From contig NZ_BAUA01000124.1 in the NCBI RefSeq assembly GCF_000710915.1, forward strand, positions 1 through 36,477: a stretch of DNA of 36,477 nucleotides, written 5' to 3'. The stretch comes from Nocardia brasiliensis IFM 10847. Its GTDB lineage: Bacteria > Actinomycetota > Actinomycetes > Mycobacteriales > Mycobacteriaceae. Position 1 is the first letter of the stretch. The number at the start of each line of letters is the position of its first letter. Below the pieces are notes generated by a model. It had not been told where the DNA came from. It saw only the letters and a program-made list of their open reading frames with translations, and made no database searches. This document shows, in pieces, positions 12,001-24,000 of this stretch. Both the position numbers and the translations under genes were made by a program.

Positions 12001-15000
12001 CTGTGGCGCTCGAGATGGAGAGGCCGGCCGGGCTCGGCCCCTTGCTCGCGCAGCCGTGGGTGCCGAGCAGGCCGATCCAGCTCTACTGGTTCGACGCGAT
12101 CGATCAGCTCGACCGAGCGCTGCGTGCCGTTGCCCCCTCGGTCGAGGCCAACCACCGGACCCGGTCCGTCGAGAGCGCGCTCCAGGTCTTGAACACGCTC
12201 GCCTGGACCGGTCTGCCGACCGTGCTCGGCCCCGGGTCCATCGCCGCATTCCTCGACAATGTCGACGCGTCGGACCGAATTCTGCCGATCCCGACGGCAC
12301 ACCCCCGTGGCCGGCGGGTCACCGACATCACCGCCGAGGTGACGCTCTACTCGCCCGAGATCGACCGCACCAGCGGGACAATCGCGCTGGACGGCATGGA
12401 GGTCACGTCGGAGAGTTTCGAGTCCGAGGCAAGCCAGACCAACACCTTCATGCCCACCATCGGTGTGAGCGTCCCCGCCACCGCGGATGCCAGCAATCGC
12501 GGCGCCCCCGCGGGCTTGCCCCTCGGCGGCGGCGCCAAAGGCCACGGCATGTCCAGAAAGGTCGGCAACCAACGCCGCGCACTCACCCGCATCGGCACCG
12601 CGGCACTGAACGCCGACGGGCTCGGCTCGGACAACCACCGCGCGTGGACCATCCTGCTGATCAAGCTCATCGGCCCCAAGGGCAGCCTGTGGGTCATCGG
12701 CAACGCCGTCACCCGCACCACCGGTGCGTTGCGCACACCGCTCGAGCCGACCCCGGCCCCCGCCACCCCCGAGCAGACCACCGCCCCGGAAACTGCGAAA
12801 CAACCGGATCAGAGCATCGAGCCCACCGATTCTGCTGTGCCACTCGACCATTCGGTCGACTCGACGAGTCGGCCGGCAACTCCGGATGCGTCCATCGCCG
12901 AGCAGGAAACCACGGAGCCCGATCCCGCACCGAAGCTCGAGTCCGAGTCGGCGCAGCCCACCGACACCCACGAATCTGCGAAGCAGTCCGCACAGAGCAC
13001 CGATCCTGCTGTGACACCGGACTCGACCGAGCCGACGGAACGCCCGGTGGTGCCGGATACTCCCGTCGCCGCGCAGCACACCACGGAGCAGGAACTCGGT
13101 GCGTTCTCCGAGAACCCAGACCCGGCGCCACTGGAGCCGATTACCGATCTGGATGCGGCACTGAACGATTGGATGGCCCGCGCGCACGAACTCGAGCTGG
13201 GTCCTGGATACGACAAGCGCTCCGACGGGACACTCCAGGATTACTCCGGATACGGCGGATCATTCCGCGAGGCCCGGTTCGAGACCGGCAGCCGCGATAT
13301 CGATGAGAGGGCGTGGCTGTCCCCGCCAAAAGATCTGGACTGCATGTTCCGCGTCCTACATGCCGTCCTGTTCCCGGGCCAGCACTTCACCGGAGCAGAA
13401 CTCGCCCGCCGAATTCAGGGACTGCGGATCGGTATCACCGACCGGATGCACGAGCAACTTGGCGAACTATCGAGCTTCGGTGTCACCGGAGCAGACATCG
13501 ATCGCCTCCGCCAGCTCAGAACGTACGAGCACGATTCGGCTGACGTGGTCATGTTCGTAGCGTCAGGATTGTTCGACCTGCCGCTCACGGTGTATTCCGT
13601 TAGCGGTCGAGGTATCAGCGAATCCAGCTACACCGGGGCCGCCCGTGAAAAGCCGCCCACGGTGGTTCTCACCCAAGGCGAGCACTATTACCTTGCCGTC
13701 GATATGGCTGAAGCACCCGCCACGGCGGAGCCCGCACCCGTTGATGTGCCGCTCATTTCGTCGCGGCCACAGACACCGACCGACAGCGAGTCGGCGCACA
13801 GCACCGAAGCGGACCGGTCGAGCACCGAAACCCCTGCGGCAGTGCCGGTCTCCGTCATCACACCATCGGAAAACGAGCCGCAAGTATCCACGGACCGCCC
13901 GCGCACACCGCCCACCATCACCATTTCCGCGCCCGACGGCACCGTGCGGTCCGCCGACACGTTCGAGGACGCGATGCCACCCGAGCAGGCTGATTCCGCA
14001 ACCGAATCAGTACCGCAGCCCACGCAAACGCTGTCCTCGGACCCCCGGCCGCCGGTGTCGTCGGTGGCGCGCGGGACGGAGTCGCTGTTGCTGCGCGCTA
14101 CCGAGGAATTCGAGGGCGTCTTCGATGAAGGCGAGGGCATTTTCGACCGGCCGCGCACGCTGGAGGAGTTGTATCGCACCCTGCGGCCCGAGTGGCCGGA
14201 CTTGTCGTTCGACGACCTGAAAGCGTTGCGGGCACACAGCTATTCCCACAACGGGCAGCAGCCTCCCACGGTGTCGCGGGAGAGTCTGGACGCGTTCCTG
14301 CACGCCGTCTGGGATGCTCGCGAGTCGATGCCGACGGCGGGCCAGATCTACGACGCGTATGTGAGCCGGGGTGCCGGGGATCGACCAGCGAACCCGCGTG
14401 CTTTCCGAAACGATATGGCGTGGATTCTCACCCAGCGCACACCCGGGCCGGCGCAGCACGGTTCGATGGACGAGGCCGGTGTCCTCACCCCGGAAAATGC
14501 GGACAACTGGCCGCCGGGAAATATCCCGGTCGTGCATTTCGCCCGGCAGAACTCGACCGAACTGCCGGTCCAGGGCGACGGTTTCAAGATTTATCTGAAT
14601 ACGTCTGGTGACGCGCGTTCCACGGTGATCGATCGCCTCGTGCACCAGGTCATCGACAACCCCGAACGCTTCCCGGGAGTCGGCGGGGCGAAGGTGTTCG
14701 GCCCGCTGGAGCGACGCGCGGACGGGATCGTCGTCTACGTGAGCGATCTGGACGCGGTGGAGCGAGTGGTCGGGTGGTTGCGGGAGTTCCAGGACGAGCA
14801 CGCCGAGATGTTCCACTGGGACGTGCCCGCCGGCTCCGAACAGGTCTTGGCTGGTGTCGGGTTCGGCGCGGAAATTCAGCCCCATGGTTTCGGCACGACT
14901 CGGTCCTTCGCGCTGTTCGAGGCACTGAACCTGCACCGTCACGGCACATTCGAGGACTTCGCCGCCGAGGTGCGCGATCAGCTCCACGGTCGCGGCATCG

Positions 15001-18000
15001 ATCCCGACCAGCCACACCTGAGCCTGCCCGCGCCCGGGACAGACGAGCAGCAGGCAGACACCGCGCCGGGCACGGAACATCGGATTCAGGACGAGCCGGA
15101 ACCCCAGCCGCGCGAAGAACAGCCCGCCGACCAGACGACGGCATGGCAGCAAGAAATGCCCGACGCGCTGGGAAGCGGTCAGCTCGGCGAGACTTCGCAG
15201 GATGACAGCGGCTACCAAGGCGACTCGAGCGACGCGCCACGAGGCCCGCCGTCGGAGATCGCCCGACCCGCTTCGCCGACCTTCTCCTCCGCCGAGTCCA
15301 CCGACTCTGCCGAGTCCACCGGCTCCGTCCAGCTCGTGCCGCTGCTCGAGCGCGAACCGGACGACACTTTCGACGCCGGACAGCCGGACCCCGCCACGCC
15401 CTCCCGGCCTCAGTCGCCGACCGACAGCGCCTCGGTCCACAGCATCGACACCAACCTCCCCGCCGGGTCCCAGGAATCCCTTGTCCGCGAGCCGATCACG
15501 GACGAGCAGACCCGCATCGGCGCACCGTACGAGGGTGTGGACAGCGACCGATCGTCCAGCGCTGCGTCGGGAACTGATGGCATCGCGCCGCCTGCCGGCT
15601 TCGGCGCCTCGGATGCCTGGTGGCAGGATGTCGGTGAAACCTGGTGGAACAACCTGCGTTTCGACGATCTCGAGCCTGCTGAACAGCTGCGTCTGCTGAC
15701 CGAATTCCCGGGTGTGCGTGCCAGCGTTCCGATGGGCCTCGAGGACAAACTCAACCAGAAGCTCTTCGACCTCGAGGTGGCCCGGCTCGAAGGACTCGCG
15801 GACGACAGCGGCGAGCTCGCGCCGGAAGTGGTGCGGCAGCTGCACGAGCTGGATTCGCCCTACACCTTCCCAGGCAGCGGGCGAACCTGGTGGGACAATC
15901 TGTTGTTCACCAGCTGGTTCAACCGAGAAATGCTCGGGCTGTTCGAGAAGTTCCCCGCACTGCGCAACAGCGAAGTCCTGCCCGTCTCGATTCGGAACTC
16001 CCGCAACCTCCAGTATCTGCTCCTTCGGAAGTACTGGTTCATGGAGAATGCCGACGAACCCGACGACAAGCTGCCACCGCATCTACGGGAACGGCGGCAC
16101 AACTTGGCCGTACCGCGCATGTTCCTGCGGACTGCAGTAAGAAATGCAGGGGTGGCTGCCGATCGTCGCGGTGGCACGCCATCGGCTGTGCACCTACTGT
16201 CGTTCGTCCAGGACGAGTCGGGTCGTCACGGCCGCATGGTCATCGCTTTCGGGCCGGTCGACAACGCACCAACAGTGCACTGGCACGCACATTCCGCCGC
16301 TTCCGCAGATTCGATGTACGACCTGCCCGGCCGCGCCGCAGGCCTGCACGTCGAAACCGTCCGCGACCATCCCGGCATCGCGACTGTCGTCTGGATCGAC
16401 TACGACACCGAGACAGCCGGTGACCGCGCCGACCGCCTGGGGGCGGCGATAACGCAATTCATCACCCACCGTCCCGGCACGACTAGTGTCCACGTATTCG
16501 GCTCCGCAGCACTCACCGCATCCCTGTCGCGCACCGGCTCGTCGACGGTGACGGTGCATACCTCGTTCCTCGACACCCCGGCCGCTTCGCAGCCCCTCGG
16601 TGATGTGCGCGTATTCACCAGCGACCGCGACGGTTCCGACTTCGGGCACAAGATGCTCCGCACCATGCACCAGCAGCCCCCGGACGTACGCGCGGCGCTG
16701 CTGACCTACCAGCAAACCGCCGCAGTCACCAACGCGCTGTTGCGCAGTACGGGCACGAGTCTCGAGGAAATCTTCGCTGGGTTCCAGCGCTGTGCCGCCA
16801 TCTCGGAACTGCTTGTCGAAGGACACCCCTGGATGCCGAATCTCAGTATGCTGATCGAGGCGAGGAATGGACTCCGGGAGAGTTTGATCAGCAGGTGCTC
16901 GGCAGCCGAAGCGCAGGAGCTGCGGCTATTACTGGACAAGAACGCTGACGATCTCACGGGCTCCGACCGTGGCACGGTGCGAAGACTGGAGGACGCACAC
17001 CTCGGTGCTTCGGAAACTCGGAAGCTGCGTGCGCTGAACGAGCTTATGCAGCATCCCCGCCCGTCGGCTCGCTGGGAGCAGATCCGTGTCGATGGAAAGA
17101 GCTACGACCGGTTCGTCAAAGCATATCGAACACATTTTGCTACTCCGCCCACGCTGGAAAATGTCCGCCGATATCTCGAACTGCTCGGCCAGGGAACCAG
17201 CCAGCTACTTCCGGTGACGAAACCGTTCCTCGTCGTCCGAGCACTCGGCAACGTCGACTTCATGGCTATCGACGAACACGGTAATACGCTCGACGGGCGC
17301 AAAGATCTCGGTCTGCTTCGAGGTCGCATCCAGCGGGATGGCGGACTCTTGTCCACCTCCCTGAACCCCGAATTCTTCGAACTCAGCACCGACCCGAACT
17401 TCCGCCTCGAACTCGTGGTTCCAGCGGGCATGGAACTGCGCGGAATCTATCTTGGTCGCGACGGCCTCGAAAAGAACGCACACGAGAACGAGCTGTTGTT
17501 CGCGAGCAACACTCCGTATGTCATCACCGGAATCGGCACAGACCCCTTCGATTCGTTTCACCATCCGGACCTTTTCGTCCTGCGCGGACACTTTGTATCA
17601 GCACCCGTGCCAGGCGGAGGATCCTCGCTGCTCGAGCGCGAACCGGACGACACTTTCGACGCCGGACAGCCGGACCCCGCCACGCCCTCCCGGCCTCAGT
17701 CGCCGACCGACAGCGCCTCGGTCCACAGCATCGACACCAACCTCCCCGCCGGGTCCCAGGAATCCCTTGTCCGCGAGCCGATCACGGACGAGCAGACCCA
17801 CCCGGCGCAGCCGATCAGTCTGGGCAACATTCGATCCGCATTGCAGTGGGACGACAACGAATCGGTGCACGGCGCCGACGAGTTGAACCGTGGTCCCGCA
17901 CTTTTCGAGGAGCTGTCCGGGCCGAGCGAGACACAGCAGGCGCAGGAAGCCGAAACCGCCAGCCAGAGCGGGCTTCCGCACACGTTCGCTGTCGACCTTC

Positions 18001-21000
18001 CGGGCAGGCGTGTTTCCGAGCCACGGGAACAGCAGGACGAGCCCGCCGGGCGGAAGCGGTTGTCGTCCGGATCGCGAGTGCGGACCGCAATGCCCGACAC
18101 CTTCGACCTGTCCGGTGCTGGATGGGACGCGCACACCCTGCGCCGCTCGAAGAGCGACCCCAGCATCCGCACGCACGACCAGGGCGGCGAAACATCGAGG
18201 CCGGCTGCGCAATTGGGTCCGGACGAGATGACACGCCCTGTCGAGATGACACACATGACCCGACCGCCGGGGCAGTTCGAGGACGTCGCCGATCTCGTTT
18301 ACGACGCGCCCGAGCTCGAACCGGCGGCACACGCCGACCAGGTTGTCGCTACCCCGGACACCGGTGACGCTTCCCAGCCACAAGACAGCACAACAACGTC
18401 CACCTCCGAGCGGCGAAACTCACACGCTGGAACCGACGGCAGCACACCCGCCCATCCCCAGGCCGCGCCAGCTTCCCGCAGATCCCACGCACTGCAACGG
18501 ATGCGGGACTTCGTCTCGCGCCTCCGGGAGCAGGGCGATCCGCGCGACGCTACGACAGCGCCGCGCGCTACGTCGACCGATGGCAGCGCAGCCCGTCAGC
18601 TCCGCACGGTCTTCCACCGGCTCGTGCGCCGATCTGCCAGCAGTGCAACGACTTCGGCCAGCGGCGCCACCGGGCGCACTGTCTCCGGCGACGGCACGGC
18701 TGCCCACACGGTTGCTTCCGACGCACCAGCCATCGCCGCCTACGGTTCCGAGCCTGACTTCGACTGCCTCACCACCGCGCTCACCGACATCCACCACGAC
18801 AACAACAGTCGCGCCATCCGGCCGAATTACCGGTCGACCGGACTGCCTTTCCGCTCGAAGCGACACTTGCCAGGCCGCTCCCGGCGCGAAGCCGAGAAGG
18901 CCGCGGGCGGCAAACTGCGCGGCTACGCCGACGAACACCGGATCGCCAAGCAACTGCAAATTCTCGGCCCCGGCGCCCAAGCCCTGGTCGTCGGCGTGCA
19001 TCCGGCCGTCAACGCGAACGGCATAGGCGCACACGCCTATCGGATGGTCAACGACCGCGGCGTCATCGTCGTCCGTGACGCCGCCGATCCGGCGCATCGC
19101 CTCCCTGGACAGGGCAGCGCCGCCAGCGTCTTCGCCGTCCTCTACTCCCCCACCGGCAACCCGACGCGACCCGTTCGGCTGCGTGGCGAAGCGATCCCGG
19201 AATTCCCCCGGGACATCCGCATCGGCGCACCCTACGAGGGTGTGCACAGCGACCAATCGCCCAGCGCCCCTTCGGGAACCGATGGCACCGCCCGCACCAC
19301 GCCGTCGTTCGAGCCAGAGGGGGATGACACCTACTTCGGCGACGATTTGCTGGCCTCTCTTCAGTCGGACCCGTACGAACGCTACGGCCGGACGGCGCGC
19401 ACGCGACTCGACACCGACGATCTGCGACCGCCGACCCCGGCCCAGCACCGGGAGAACCTCAAAACACATAAGTTTCCGGCGATGACACTTCCGATCACCA
19501 CCGCGCACATCGCCCATACCGATGGCGGGGCCGCTCTCACGCTGGTGAACGATAACGGCGAGGTCGTCACACTACCGGCCTCGGGTCAGGCGGAGGCGAA
19601 TCTGATCGTCCCGGCGGACGGAACTCGCCCCTACTACGACATGATCCTGTCGGACGGCGAGCACGTCACGGTTCCAGAGGCGCTGGCCGAGGATTTCCAC
19701 TACCGGCCCGGCACCGCTGCGGCCCGCGGCACGGTGGAGTGGGATACCACCGGCGAAATCCGAATCCTCGGTCATGACAGCCAAGGTGGTGAAGGTGTCA
19801 TCACAGTGGCGCACGGAGACTACCTCCTTGTCTGGCCCACATCAGGGGATGCGCGGACCATCGCGCATCCGGAGCAACTCCAGTGGTTGCGGGCCCAAGT
19901 GCCGTACGACGTCCTGCCCCAGACACCGGAACTCGCCGACCGCAGCACGGAGAAGTTGTTCGGCCCATATGGACCGCAACCACAAGACGCGCGGCAGGGA
20001 AAGGCCGGCTATTGCTCATTTATTGCACCGCTTCAGCGGATCGCCCATCGTGACCCGAAGTCGCTCGAAGAGATGGTGCACGACAACGGTGACGGCACCG
20101 TCTACGTCCGGCTGCGCGTCAAGGACGGCAACGGATACCGCATCCACTGGGAACTGGTCACGAAGGACATCCACGTCACACCCGGAACCGGCCTCGGCCA
20201 CTACATCTACCACGAACCGGGAGAACCGTTGTGGCCGGCCATAATCGCAAAAGCGTTCGCTCAATACTTCGGCGGGTTCCGCAGTTACTACGTGCCTGTC
20301 ACCTCGGTCATGAACACGATGAGTGCCTACGCACACCTCGATAAGGGCTTCTACCGTTCCGGCGACGGCGCATTGGCACAGCCCTCGCGCGTTGTGGAGG
20401 ACCGTGCCTACCGGTTGCATCTCGACCTCGAGACCCTGGGAAAGATCATCGGTGGCGATCCCGCCTTCCACACCCTCGTCGCGGACGTCCTCGATGATTT
20501 CGAGCCCATACGGCTGGCGCTACGTAACGAGGCATGGGAAGCGATAGCCGCAGACCACCCCGACGACCCAACCAAGCATCCGGACGACCGCGCCGGCAGT
20601 GCCGCCGCCCGCTCGTCGGCGTGGGATGAGTTCATGCGCACCGAGGAACTGCGCGTGCCCGCCGGATTCCGCCGTTATCTCGATAATCGGTTCCCAGCGC
20701 AATGGGAAGTCGAAAAAGACTCCCTGATGAGCTATTTCACCGCGATGTACGGCGGACCGGCCGAGCGCAGGATGCTCCCCGCTCGGTACAAATTCGTCGC
20801 CGAAGCCATCGCCGGCCGGATCGCCTGGGCACTGCGGCGCGGCGTAGTCACCATCGGCACCTACCAGTTCGGGCAAGGTCGCGAAAACACAACGGCTGTA
20901 CCGGGTCTGGTGGGCATGCACGCGTACGCGGTTCTCGACGTACTCCGGGACGAGCAGGGCAAACCGATCGGGCTCCTGCTCAGAAACCCCTGGGCAAGCA

Positions 21001-24000
21001 ATGGTGACTACCCCACCCCGGTGAAAGGTGTCGAATACCGTTTGCCCGCTACCGAATCCCGCTACACCACCCGCTCGGACGGCACCCGCGTCCGCGAGGA
21101 TCAGGACGGCGGCCAGGAGCGGTTCTCCAAAGACTCCGGCAGATACTGGCGCGACGCGGACGGCGAGCAGCGCTGGACTTCGACGGCCGGCATCAAGATG
21201 CGTAAACCCGCGGGCAGCACCAGATGGCAGTATGACTGGAACCGCAAGGATCCGCCCGATGGCACGATTCCCGACTACGGCGTCGTCGCAGTCGATCTCG
21301 AACACCTACCGAAATTCGACAGTCTCGCGATAGGCGGCCCCGCCGCCTACGGCCTCTACGGGTCCGAAACCCCCACCAGCACAGAGGCTGTCGCCCCAAC
21401 CCCGACGACAGCGCATGCTGCGCCACCCCCGACTGGTAGACCCACACGGGTCGGGCTGGGCGGTGTGCCATCGGAATACACAGCGGCACCCGGGCACTTC
21501 ACATCAGCACCCGTGCCAGGCGATGGATCTTCGCGGCCGTACCGCGAATCGAACCCCGGTGATCGTGGCCGGGATCCGCAGCAGCCATCGAACGTTGACG
21601 TCGGAAGGCGCCACGTCGCTACCGACAAGGAATACTGGATCATTCATGGCATAGCCAAAGGCTATACAGATTGGGATATTCTGGAACATCTCAATCGCAA
21701 TGGCTTTTCCGATCTCGAGATCGCGGAAGTCACCTTCCTCGTCAATTCTTCCTACGCTTCGGCGGGAATCGAGCGCACGGCAAGTGTTGCCCGTGATCCG
21801 GGAATGGTGCTCGAAGCGTTCAAGGCGAGTTTCGAGGGGCAGATCGATCAAGAAACTCTCGACGCGCTTCCGCTGCGGTTGAGTCCACTGGAAAAGGCCG
21901 TATTCGAATACATTTACGATCATTCGGACGACGATGCACCCAGCGTGGATTTCTTTAATGAGGTCGGCGCAGCTGTCGAGGGTCAACACGTAGACGGTAA
22001 AACGCTCGCCCGGGTATCCAAAGACACGGCGAAGACCGCGGGCAGGTCGATACTGTCCAGGGCTGGGATTTTGCGGAGTGAGTGGAAGCGCGACAGTCGT
22101 GGGCGGCATAACCTCAGGGAGACTGTGGTGGCGCTGGCGCACAGTCTCGGGGGGCGGATCGATGCCGAGACGGTCGCCGCGTTCCGCAGGGCCGGTGGGG
22201 CTCGGCAATGGCGGGCACCGCCTGGGTCGCGTCCGGCGAGCGTGGTCGGCGGACGGAATATCGACGGCAGTAGCGTTCATCCCGGTGGTATTGCGAACTC
22301 GGGGCCGGTCGGTCGGGTGATCTCTGGTTCGGGTTCCGGTGTCGGTGGTCCGATCCGGCCGTCGCCAGGGGATTGCGGAGTGCGGGCTCTCGAGTATGCC
22401 GCTGGGTTGAATCCCGCCGCTGGGATTCGGTCACCGGGGGCGTCGGTCGGGTTGTCCGGTATGACTGGTCCGCAGTTCGAGTTCGGTGCCGGTGCGCGAC
22501 TGCAACCCTTCAGTACTCTCGTTCCGGCCGTCGGCCGGCTTCGTATGCTCGGTCCTGGTTCGTTGAGTCTTGCGGTCGGTGCACACGTCGGTGTCGATGC
22601 GCGGGGTTTCGGTGCCCATGTCATCGTGATGCACAATCGCGGCGGGGCGCTGTGGGTTTACGATCCAGAAACTCGGATCGACCAACCCTTGGAACGGCAC
22701 GTCTTCGCCGAGGCTCGGGCATGGCTCGTGATCGTGTACGGCCCGGGCAGCGGCCCGCAGCCCATCGCGGGTCATCCCGACGACGGTGCCCTCGTTCTCG
22801 GTGACGCTCTTATCGGCGCGCCATTCGATGCCGCAGCACCCCAACCAGGGATCGGTGCTCCAGATCTCCACACCACCTCGGCCCCCGCTGCGGGCAGCCC
22901 CCGCGGACCGATGGATTTCGCGATGGTGCCTCACCAACCTATCGGCAGCCAGTTGCGTGAATGGGAGGAACTGCCGGTCGAGCAGCAAGATGCGGTGCGT
23001 ACGCACGTTGCGGAATACGATGTGGTGCAACGGGTTCTGGCCGCGGGAGGCGTGGCGGCGGAACGGCTGGAAGATCTGAACGCCGAGGGCCTTCGCGCCC
23101 AACTGGACGCGCATTTCCACGACCGGTTCGGGCGGCCTTTCGATCTCGACGCGTTCCGGCGACGTGCCCAGATGGTGAGTGCGTTGATAGACAAACCACT
23201 ATCGATCACGAAGAAGTTGTACATAGTGCACGATCTGGATGCCCTCGATCTCCTGCCGTCGGATCCACTTCTTCATGCCGCAGCGATCGGTACCACGGTC
23301 CGGCGGCAAGCTCTCACCGTCGGCGCTCTCGCGGATTCGGCGCCCCCGCAACAGACTCGGCACCGGCTCGAGCTGACCGTGCGCCCCGGGGCACGCGGCC
23401 TGCTCTTCTCCGATTCCGATGATGCACAGACATTGTTCTCCGCCGTCGCCGGGCAGCCGCAGATCATGCTGTTCGGCGACGCCACCCATCCGAAGATGCT
23501 GCTGCCGCACGACTCGCCGCTGCACATCACCGGCATTTACCCGGACGGTGCCGGTTTCCGGGTGCAGGCCGAAGTGGGGCCGGATACGGAGAACCAAGGC
23601 CGTATCGATGAAAACGGCGTACGCGTATTCGACACCGACGAGGCCGGCGCCAACTTCGGTTCCCAGCAGCTGCGCCGCTGGGACGAACTGCCGCGCGAAC
23701 AACAGGTCGCGCTGCGCGCGTACGAGGAATCCCAGCACACCAACGACATTCTGCGGCATTTCTCGGACGACGAACTCATCGAACAGTTCGACCGATTGCG
23801 GCGCCACGCTGAAATCGAAGAATGCGTGAACCCAACCCATCGGCCGAACCTGAATGTCGTCCTGCTGCGGGCCCGCCGCAACGCGCTGCGCAGCGCATCC
23901 GACCGCACCGACACCGAATCGCGGGAACTGCTGATGCTCGACGAGATCCTCGCCGCCCATCGCCCCACAGCTCGATGGGATGAGATCAGCGCCGACGCCG

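Noticed and set aside
11558..13306. Plus-strand alternate frame of 582 codons within the giant gene
   Set aside because: Arg/Pro/His-rich shadow translation, crossing from the beta-rich region into the linker, with no motif.
14007..16082. Long minus-strand frame (691 codons) inside the giant gene
   Set aside because: It is antisense to recognisable HopA1-like and DUF1023-like coding sequence. Its translation has no family motif and is the usual high-GC mirror frame.
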